From NCBI GenBank assembly GCA_002723015.1, contig PBNG01000080.1, forward strand, positions 1 to 6,473: a stretch of DNA of 6,473 nt. Direction: 5' to 3'. This DNA comes from Roseibacillus sp. (GTDB lineage Bacteria > Verrucomicrobiota > Verrucomicrobiae > Verrucomicrobiales > Akkermansiaceae). This document shows, one piece after another, positions 1-4,678 of this stretch (position 1 is the first letter of the stretch; each line of letters begins with the position of its first letter). The translations under genes were made by a program, and so were the position numbers. Below the pieces are notes generated by a model. That model was given only the letters and a program-made list of their open reading frames with translations. It was not told the origin of the DNA and ran no database searches.

Positions 1-333
1 GGATCCGCCCCTTGCAAAGACAAGGACCTCCCCGAATCGGAAGCTCCACTTGGAGGGGCAACTGACGAGGACGAGAAGGTCCCTGACCGGTCCTGTGGGG
101 ACAAGGAAAGCGAGGTTTCGGGACTCGAGAAAAGCGAAGTTCTAGGGTATTCAGCTTCGGATGACGGATCTGAGCCGGTAAAATTTCTTTTTCCGGACGT
201 GCCGGAAGTGCCGGAAGAAGAGGGGTCAGAAGAAGGCGCTGCGGCGTTCGCCCTTCCACCGTCCACCGTGCGTGGACAGCTTTGGGCGATGATACGTGCG
301 CTGCGTGAGTGGCATAGGGGGGAATGGCGATGA
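1..333 (+). CDS. C-terminal part of an acidic protein of unknown function
   Basis: Frame 1 is open from the first base to a TGA at 331-333, giving the last 110 residues of a protein whose start lies outside the window. I do not recognise a family. Most of the visible part is low complexity and acidic, with many Glu, Asp, Ser and Pro (for example PDVPEVPEEEGSEEG), as expected for a disordered tail. It ends in a short hydrophobic/basic segment, QLWAMIRALREWHRGEWR, that could be an amphipathic helix. The last codons lie in a 28-bp direct repeat with a 41-bp period. Removing one 41-bp unit would change the terminus to REWKAQE and move the stop to 366-368, where it overlaps the ATG of the next gene. 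The next gene starts about 31 bp downstream on the same strand, so the two are probably co-transcribed. That this is coding is inferred from the open frame and the junction geometry, not from homology. Confidence 0.6.
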   Translation, partial: GSAPCKDKDLPESEAPLGGATDEDEKVPDRSCGDKESEVSGLEKSEVLGYSASDDGSEPVKFLFPDVPEVPEEEGSEEGAAAFALPPSTVRGQLWAMIRALREWHRGEWR

Positions 334-353
334 TACGTGCGCTGCGTGAGTGG
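285..353 (+). repeat. 28-bp direct repeat, two copies, 41-bp period
   Basis: The same 28 bases, beginning ggcgatgatacgtg and ending gcgtgagtgg, occur at 285-312 and 326-353, separated by 13 bases (313-325). The copies match perfectly. The period of 41 is not a multiple of three, so the two copies are read in different frames. The simplest reading is a tandem duplication of 41 bp at the end of the acidic-protein gene. A mis-assembly is possible, though the two copies are flanked by different sequence. Confidence 0.9.
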
Positions 354-368
354 AAAGCGCAGGAATGA
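330..368 (+). CDS. Possible 12-codon bridging leader ORF
   Basis: A 12-codon frame, MIRALREWKAQE, starts at ATG 330-332. That ATG overlaps the TGA stop of the acidic protein (331-333) as ATGA. Its own TGA (366-368) overlaps the ATG at 365-367 of the RDD-like gene, again as ATGA. A purine run, AGGGGGG at 316-322, lies 7 bases upstream of its start and could act as a ribosome binding site. The frame is the second copy of the duplicated segment and probably represents the former C-terminus of the upstream protein. If translated, its role would be to pass ribosomes on to the RDD-like gene rather than to make a functional peptide. This is inference from geometry; a remnant with no function is equally possible. 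Confidence 0.3.
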   Translation: MIRALREWKAQE

Positions 369-781
369 TAGACTTTATCATAGCTCTTGGTGCTGCGTGG
401 GTTGGAACATGGTTTGGCATATGGTTCTGGTTCACTGCATCACTTTGGGGCACCTTCCGGGAATGCTCCTTCTTTAACGGGCAGAGTATTGGCAAGAAGG
501 CCATGTGTCTTCGGACCGTTGCCCGGGATGGCAAGGAATTGGAAGGAAAATGGGACGGGCTTATTTTTCGCAACGTGGTGTTTTTTATTCCCCTGTTTGT
601 TGTCGTCGAGTGGGTCGTCCTGACAGTAAGGGCCTCTCGACATCGTGGAATCGAAGGGCTGTGCCGGAAGTGTGGGTCTGCAATTGAAACTGATCAAAAA
701 TTTGTCCCCTTGTTGCGGCTCGGTGATGAGTGGGCTGGAACCACGGTGATCACGGTAACTGTATCGGGGCCCGTGAACTAG
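365..781 (+). CDS. RDD-like small membrane protein
   Basis: This 138-residue protein resembles the C-terminal two thirds of RDD-family inner-membrane proteins, whose roles are mostly unknown. Visible features are a hydrophobic N-terminal segment (about residues 2-28), the loop NGQSIGKKAMCLRTVARDGKEL (38-59, split here from the longer stretch by its GQ-x-IGK core), a second membrane segment (67-88) and the C-terminal motif RLGDEWAGTTVI (118-129), close to the RLGD-LAGT-V ending typical of RDD domains. Two things are odd. The conserved Arg of the first RDD helix is absent, though an Asp is present at residue 3. A charged loop with C100-x2-C103 is inserted before the final motif and looks like half of a zinc knuckle. 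ATG 365 is chosen because it overlaps the ancestral upstream stop as ATGA. GTG 350 would add five residues (MESAG) and has no better ribosome binding site. Confidence 0.7.
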   Translation: MIDFIIALGAAWVGTWFGIWFWFTASLWGTFRECSFFNGQSIGKKAMCLRTVARDGKELEGKWDGLIFRNVVFFIPLFVVVEWVVLTVRASRHRGIEGLCRKCGSAIETDQKFVPLLRLGDEWAGTTVITVTVSGPVN

Positions 782-866
782 ATCCTTGGTGGTCGGTGGG
801 CCTGCGAGGGAAGGCCTCAGAGGTCGCCACTTGACACGGACTGTGATTTACCGGAACCAGAGGTGG
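782..866. other. Intergenic spacer upstream of the propeller gene
   Basis: The frame of the following gene is open back to 786, but the residues it would add (rich in Gly and Arg) precede a clear signal peptide, so I treat the stretch as non-coding. A TTGACA hexamer at 831-836 matches the -35 consensus but has no acceptable -10 element at the right distance. AGAGG at 859-863, three bases before ATG 867, is a plausible though close ribosome binding site. No hairpin terminator is visible. Confidence 0.5.
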
Positions 867-2213
867 ATGAAGATCTTGTATGCACTTCTGATCCCAGCCT
901 CCTGCCTTTATGCCGAGGACTGGCCTCAGTATCTCGGCCCAGGCAGGGATGCAGTCTGGAGGGAGAGCGAAGTCGAGCTTGATTTTGCCAAGCGACCTCC
1001 GCAGTTACTCTGGTCGGTTCCAACGGGCGGCGGCTACGCCGGTCCCTCGGTGGCCAAAGGCAGGGTCTATGTCATGGACCGACTTGCCGAACCCTATGTC
1101 GCCGGGAAGCTGAAGCCCGGTACTAATGTGAACTTTGTGCGAGCCCGGATCCCCGGTAAGGAGAGGGTTCGCTGTCTCAGAGAGAGTAACGGAGAGGTTC
1201 TCTGGGAGCATGCCTACGAGGCCGACTACTCCTCAGTCTTCCCTTACGCAATTGGACCCCGAACGACGCCTCTGGTGCACGAGGGGGTGGTCTACACGCT
1301 GGGAGCGGAGGGCCACCTGCGGGCTTATACAGCAGAAGAGGGCAAGCTGGTGTGGCACCGGAACATCCTGAAGGAGTACAATTTGGAAACTCCGCTCTGG
1401 GGTACTGCCGGCCATCCTGTTGTTGAGGGGGATCTACTGATCTGTCCGGTGGGTGGTAGCGGGAGCACGGTGGTTGCTTTTGACCGCAGGACTGGCAAGG
1501 AGCGCTGGAGGGCCTTGGAGGTGACGAAGTCGGGGTATGGCACCCCGGTGATTGAAACGATCAATGGGCACCGGCAGCTTCTCGTATGGGATGCGGAAAA
1601 CCTCAACGGGTTGGACCCGGAAACCGGAAAGGTATTCTGGAGCGTGCCATTCAAGCCGCAGTTCGGGATGGCTATTGGTGCTCCCCGGGTGTGGAAGGAT
1701 CTCGTTTTCGTCATGGGCTACAACAACAAGTCGGGGGCGATCAGGGTGGCTCCTGATGGAAAGTCGGCGCGACTGGCTTGGGGCCGTAACCTGCGCAAGG
1801 GGGTGGCCGGGGTCATGAATACGGCGTGGACCAGTGGCGGATATATTTATTCGGGGGGCCAGCGGGGGCTCTTTCGTTGTGTGATGATGGAAACAGGAGA
1901 ACGGGTCTGGGAAACGCCCCGGCCTCTGCTCAAGGCGGACGGCTCGGGTCGTGGTCCCTGGCCTCATGCCTTCACCGTGCATCATGAGCCCTCAGGATAC
2001 ACTCTGATCTTCAACGACCACGGGGAAATGATCAGCTCGATCCTTTCACCGGAGGGATACCGCGAGGTCGCACGGACGACAATCATTGAACCAACCCACA
2101 CCGTGGCTGGCAGGCTCCTGGTGTGGTCCCATCCAGCCCTGGCCGGGGGTCGAGTTTACTGCCGCAATGACAAGGAAGTCCGCTGCTGGGATCTATCCGG
2201 TGGTGGGCGTTAA
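867..2213 (+). CDS. Exported PQQ-like beta-propeller repeat protein
   Basis: The 448-residue product starts with a signal peptide, MKILYALLIPASCLYA, likely cut after Ala16. It is followed by DWPQYLGPGRD, the N-terminal signature of the PQQ-like propeller proteins that are abundant in Planctomycetes and Verrucomicrobia. The rest reads as repeated propeller blades, each ending in a strand with Trp: LLWSV, VLWEH, LVWHR, ERWRA, VFWSV, LAWGR, RVWET and finally VRCWDLS. Several contain the D/E-x-x-TG-K/E turn typical of PQQ_2 repeats (DRRTGKERW, DPETGKVFW, METGERVW). The length fits a complete single propeller. I see no attached catalytic domain, so it is more likely a structural or binding protein of the BamB/PQQ-like type than a quinoprotein dehydrogenase; the ligand cannot be told. 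ATG 867 is preferred over upstream GTG 786 because it places the signal peptide at the N-terminus and has AGAGG just upstream. Confidence 0.87.
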   Translation: MKILYALLIPASCLYAEDWPQYLGPGRDAVWRESEVELDFAKRPPQLLWSVPTGGGYAGPSVAKGRVYVMDRLAEPYVAGKLKPGTNVNFVRARIPGKERVRCLRESNGEVLWEHAYEADYSSVFPYAIGPRTTPLVHEGVVYTLGAEGHLRAYTAEEGKLVWHRNILKEYNLETPLWGTAGHPVVEGDLLICPVGGSGSTVVAFDRRTGKERWRALEVTKSGYGTPVIETINGHRQLLVWDAENLNGLDPETGKVFWSVPFKPQFGMAIGAPRVWKDLVFVMGYNNKSGAIRVAPDGKSARLAWGRNLRKGVAGVMNTAWTSGGYIYSGGQRGLFRCVMMETGERVWETPRPLLKADGSGRGPWPHAFTVHHEPSGYTLIFNDHGEMISSILSPEGYREVARTTIIEPTHTVAGRLLVWSHPALAGGRVYCRNDKEVRCWDLSGGGR

Positions 2214-2326
2214 GCGGTTGTTACCTGACTTCGGGTGCTGATGATTTCGGAATCTCTGAACCCGTTCTTTCTGGAAATCCAATTTCGTTGCATGACTACG
2301 GTTATGCGGTCACCCTTGGCGCTGCC

Positions 2327-3256
2327 ATGAAAGGTCTGTTCTCTATTATCCTGCTCGCCCTTGCATCATCGCTGGCTCAGGCCGAAATGCGCGAATGGAA
2401 GACAGCAGATGAATCGAAGACACTGGTGGCGGAATATGTGCGTTCCAGCGAGGGCAGGGTGACGATCCGGAGGAAAAGAGATCGCCGGACCTTTACCCTC
2501 GATCTGTCCTCCCTCTCCGAAAAAGACCGGGAATACGTCAGAATGCGTGAGGAAAACCCGGATGGGGGTGATCCTGCGGAAGCAGGAGATGCGGATGGAG
2601 AATTTGCTAAGCTTATTACCGGAGATTGGGAGCGCACTGAGGGTCATGGGTTGAAATACCGGATCTTTGGAGCGAGAAAATTAAGGAAAGGAAAGGGAGC
2701 AGGGTATCCGCTGGTGGTTTATCTTCACGGCAGGGGTGGTGATGTCATGACGCCCGAGGAGCCCTGGGGAGCCCGAGCGTTCACCCGGGATGATAATTAC
2801 CGGAGTCGGACATGTTTCGTCATTTCTCCCCAGAATCCGGACCAGCGGGGGTGGATCGGGGCCAAGGCCGATGGGGTGATTGAAATAGTTAAGGAGTTGC
2901 TGAAGAAGCTCCCCATAGATCCGAAACGGGTATATCTTACGGGCTATTCAATGGGGGGATATGGGACCTTCCAGCTGCTTTCTCAGGAGCCTCGCATGTG
3001 GGCAGCGGCCGTTCCGGTAGCAGGTGGTGGGAACCCGGGAGCGGTCAGGGAGTATCGCAAGGTGCCTATCTGGGTATTTCACGGGGCAGAGGATAAGGTG
3101 GTTCCTGTGAGCCAGAGTCAGGTGATGGTGGAAGCTCTCAAAGAGGTTCGCTCAGGGGTAAAATATACCGAATTTGCAGGCGCTGGTCACGGTGTTGCAG
3201 ACAGGGTGTATGACGACGAGAAAGTCCACGAGTGGATCTTCGAGCAGGGGCAATGA
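2327..3256 (+). CDS. Exported SHD1-domain alpha/beta hydrolase (esterase-like)
   Basis: The product is 309 residues. A signal peptide (MKGLFSIILLALASSLAQA, cut after Ala19) leads into a small all-beta domain at about 22-71, REWKTAD...VTIRRKRDRRTFTLDLSSLSEKDREYV (ellipsis marks omitted residues), that fits the SHD1-like domains fused to secreted enzymes in Planctomycetes and Verrucomicrobia. An acidic linker (72-95) follows, then an alpha/beta hydrolase of the phospholipase/carboxylesterase or feruloyl-esterase-like type. The oxyanion-side motif YLHGRGGD lies around His134. The nucleophile elbow GYSMGG puts the nucleophile at Ser208. HGAEDKVVP gives Asp256 and GAGHG gives His288, so the triad is intact. 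It probably hydrolyses ester bonds outside the cytoplasm, perhaps on acylated polysaccharides; the substrate is not evident. ATG 2327 is chosen because it starts the signal peptide, although no good Shine-Dalgarno precedes it. TTG 2288 is the other in-frame option and would add 13 residues. Confidence 0.87.
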   Translation: MKGLFSIILLALASSLAQAEMREWKTADESKTLVAEYVRSSEGRVTIRRKRDRRTFTLDLSSLSEKDREYVRMREENPDGGDPAEAGDADGEFAKLITGDWERTEGHGLKYRIFGARKLRKGKGAGYPLVVYLHGRGGDVMTPEEPWGARAFTRDDNYRSRTCFVISPQNPDQRGWIGAKADGVIEIVKELLKKLPIDPKRVYLTGYSMGGYGTFQLLSQEPRMWAAAVPVAGGGNPGAVREYRKVPIWVFHGAEDKVVPVSQSQVMVEALKEVRSGVKYTEFAGAGHGVADRVYDDEKVHEWIFEQGQ

Positions 3257-3326
3257 GCTTCTGTTTCCCTGGCGGCCTGTAGCCGGAAAACATTTTTACT
3301 GAATACTCCGGGCCCTTCGTTGGTCC

Positions 3327-3332
3327 AAGGGG
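3327..3332 (+). promoter_or_regulatory. Ribosome binding site AAGGGG
   Basis: AAGGGG lies one base before ATG 3334 and four bases before ATG 3337. The spacing favours the second ATG as the start of the small lipoprotein. Confidence 0.5.
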
Positions 3333-3336
3333 TATG

Positions 3337-3621
3337 ATGAAAGGTCCCCTTCTTCTCTCGCTGATTGCGGTGCTTGCCGCAGCCCTCTCTACCAGTTGCA
3401 CCACCATGTATGATTCAACCGGCCGTCCGGTAGATGTCCTTACCCCTGAAGGAGCAGCTCTCGCGGTGGTGGCGGCCGGAGTGGTTGGTTATGCCCTTGC
3501 TGACGAGGAGCCTTACCGGGCCAGGTCCCATGGGCATCACCGTCGTGGGTCCTACCACGGCTATCATGGGAATCGTGGTTACGGGGGAAATCACTACAGG
3601 AGAGGTGGGTATTGTTATTAG
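3337..3621 (+). CDS. Small putative lipoprotein with Gly/His/Tyr/Arg-rich tail
   Basis: The 94-residue product (95 if ATG 3334 is used) has a basic start, MKGP, a hydrophobic stretch LLLSLIAVLAAAL and then STSCTT. The Cys (residue 21) is at the right distance for a type II signal peptidase site, but the residue at -3 is Ser and the usual Leu sits at -4, so lipidation is likely rather than certain. A second hydrophobic, Ala/Gly-rich segment (about 39-55, TPEGAALAVVAAGVVGYAL) may touch or cross a membrane. From about residue 62 the tail is low complexity, rich in His, Gly, Tyr and Arg (SHGHHRRGSYHGYHG, then NRGYGGNHYRRGGYCY). Such tails can bind metal ions or interact with cell-wall polymers, but nothing here identifies the partner. 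I do not recognise a named family. It sits 80 bp after the esterase and 71 bp before the nuclease start. Confidence 0.72.
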   Translation: MKGPLLLSLIAVLAAALSTSCTTMYDSTGRPVDVLTPEGAALAVVAAGVVGYALADEEPYRARSHGHHRRGSYHGYHGNRGYGGNHYRRGGYCY

Positions 3622-3633
3622 CCTGCTCCCGAG

Positions 3634-3661
3634 GGAACCTGCGACAGTATTTTCAGGTTCC
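3634..3661 (+). promoter_or_regulatory. Perfect 8-bp inverted repeat (hairpin A)
   Basis: GGAACCTG at 3634-3641 is the exact reverse complement of CAGGTTCC at 3654-3661, with a 12-base loop containing TTTT. It begins 12 bases after the lipoprotein stop. There is no T-run after the stem, so a standard intrinsic terminator is unlikely. Confidence 0.55.
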
Positions 3662-3668
3662 GATAGCC

Positions 3669-3693
3669 CCCGGGAGCCGGTAGGGTTCCCGGG
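3669..3693 (+). promoter_or_regulatory. 7-bp inverted repeat over the nuclease start (hairpin B)
   Basis: CCCGGGA at 3669-3675 pairs perfectly with TCCCGGG at 3687-3693. The 11-base loop holds AGGG (3682-3685), a possible ribosome binding site 7 bases before GTG 3693, and the last base of the stem is the first base of that GTG. The 3' arm also belongs to an alternative pairing, in which GGGAACC (3633-3639) pairs with GGTTCCC (3684-3690) and CCC (3628-3630) with GGG (3691-3693). That pairing would exclude both hairpins. Translational control of the nuclease is a possible role; it is inferred only from base pairing. Confidence 0.45.
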
Positions 3694-4595
3694 TGCACGT
3701 CATTCTGATGGGATTGCTAGTGGGTCTGTGCTCCCTGAGAGCGGCCCCTCTTCCCCAGGGTGTGGTGGACGAGGGAACGGGCCTTGGAACGTTCACGAAC
3801 TGCCGTCTCGTTCCGGCGCAATGGAATGATGGAGATAGCTTTGGAGTCCTTTTTCCGGATGGATCGACCCATACCCTGCGCCTCTACGGAGTCGATTGTT
3901 TTGAAACCTCGGAACGGCATCCCACGGACCGGCGGAGGCTTCGCTCGCAGCGTGCCTACTTCGGAATTGCTGGGTCCGGGGGCGATGAGCGCTCCTCCAT
4001 CAAAGCTGCCATCATGCTCGGAGGCGCGGCCAAGAAGCGGGTGGGAGAGTTGTTATCAAAGCCTTTCACAGTGCATACGGCCTGGGCCGATGGCCGGGGA
4101 CATCCCCGACACAAGCGTTACTATGCGTTTATTACCGAGGCTGCGGGGGGAGATCTCGGCAGGCTACTTGTCAGGGAAGGTCTCGCGAGGGCCTTCGGGG
4201 TTGCCCGGGCGCGCCGGGTGGGCGTGAATCAGGAGGAGTACAGGGACCGGCTTGGTGATGAAGAGCTCTCCGCTGCCTCCCGGAGGGTTGGAGCGTGGAA
4301 GCTCACCAACTGGGAATCCCTACCGGAGGAGCGGCGGGTGGAGCGGGTCCGGGAGGAGGAGGAGCGGTTGTTGTCATCGTCTCCCGAAAAAGCATCGTTG
4401 AATCCCAATACGGCCTCAAAGCTCGAGCTCATGCGTCTCCCCGGGATCGGTGAGGTGCTTGCAATCAGGATCATTGAGGGGAGGGAAGAAGAGGCTTACC
4501 GCGTGCCCTCGGATCTCAGGCGGGTTACGGGAATCGGGAAGCAGACAGTGGCAAGGATGGCCCCTTATCTTTTCTTCGGGGACAAAAAGCGATGA
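3693..4595 (+). CDS. Exported SNase-like nuclease fused to ComEA-type HhH domain
   Basis: The 300-residue product starts with a short hydrophobic export signal, [18 protein letters not shown]. Residues about 31-170 form a staphylococcal-nuclease-like (thermonuclease) domain. DGDSF gives the metal-binding Asp46/Asp48 region, RLYGVDCFE gives Arg63, Asp68 and Glu71 with the same spacing as R35, D40 and E43 of the staphylococcal enzyme, and KRYYAFI gives Arg142 at the place of R87. [15 protein letters not shown] is the usual helix of the family. All catalytic positions appear intact, so phosphodiester cleavage of DNA or RNA is expected. A charged stretch (211-227) leads to residues 235-295, a double helix-hairpin-helix with LPGIGEV and TGIGKQT, like the DNA-binding part of ComEA. 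The protein would act outside the cytoplasm on bound nucleic acid, in nutrient scavenging, biofilm DNA turnover or DNA uptake. GTG 3693 is the earliest possible start (TAG at 3681); ATG 3708 would leave a very short signal. Confidence 0.87.
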   Translation: MHVILMGLLVGLCSLRAAPLPQGVVDEGTGLGTFTNCRLVPAQWNDGDSFGVLFPDGSTHTLRLYGVDCFETSERHPTDRRRLRSQRAYFGIAGSGGDERSSIKAAIMLGGAAKKRVGELLSKPFTVHTAWADGRGHPRHKRYYAFITEAAGGDLGRLLVREGLARAFGVARARRVGVNQEEYRDRLGDEELSAASRRVGAWKLTNWESLPEERRVERVREEEERLLSSSPEKASLNPNTASKLELMRLPGIGEVLAIRIIEGREEEAYRVPSDLRRVTGIGKQTVARMAPYLFFGDKKR

Positions 4596-4678
4596 TGATG
4601 AAGAGCCCCATTTTTCCGTCGGAACCCGGAGAACGCCGATGGGTCATTGTCCCGGGGAAGATCATGATGTGCCAATGA
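4592..4678 (+). CDS. Possible 28-codon bridging micro-ORF
   Basis: A frame beginning with three Met codons (ATGATGATG) starts at 4592, overlapping the nuclease TGA (4593-4595) as ATGA. It runs 28 codons (start [16 protein letters not shown], end KIMMCQ) to a TGA at 4676-4678, which overlaps ATG 4675 of the helicase frame, again as ATGA. No strong Shine-Dalgarno precedes it, so translation would depend on ribosomes terminating on the nuclease gene. It resembles no family I know. The competing view is that it is a chance frame and that the helicase starts at 4639, which lies within it. Confidence 0.3.
   Translation: MMMKSPIFPSEPGERRWVIVPGKIMMCQ
4628..4631 (+). promoter_or_regulatory. Ribosome binding site GGAG for the helicase
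   Basis: GGAG ends 7 bases before ATG 4639, a standard spacing. It is the main reason for preferring 4639 over ATG 4675, which has no Shine-Dalgarno but does have an ATGA overlap with the micro-ORF. Confidence 0.5.

Noticed and set aside
1..6. GGATCC (BamHI site) exactly at the window start, hinting at a cloning boundary
   Set aside because: GGATCC also occurs elsewhere in the window, and the acidic-protein frame simply runs in from outside; this tells nothing about biology.
226..573. 115-codon minus-strand frame across the first gene junction
   Set aside because: It spans two plus-strand genes, has no recognisable motif, and the RDD-like motifs support the plus strand.
831..836. TTGACA resembling a -35 promoter element before the propeller gene
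   Set aside because: No -10-like hexamer occurs 16-18 bases downstream, and a transcript from it would start at or inside the gene's start codon.
1434..1985. 183-codon open frame on the minus strand
   Set aside because: It lies wholly opposite the beta-propeller gene and shows only the low-complexity composition expected of an antisense shadow.
3273..3298. Small stem-loop (CGGC/GCCG) followed by a T-run after the esterase, as a terminator
   Set aside because: The stem is only four base pairs and the T-run begins several bases after it, too weak for a confident call.
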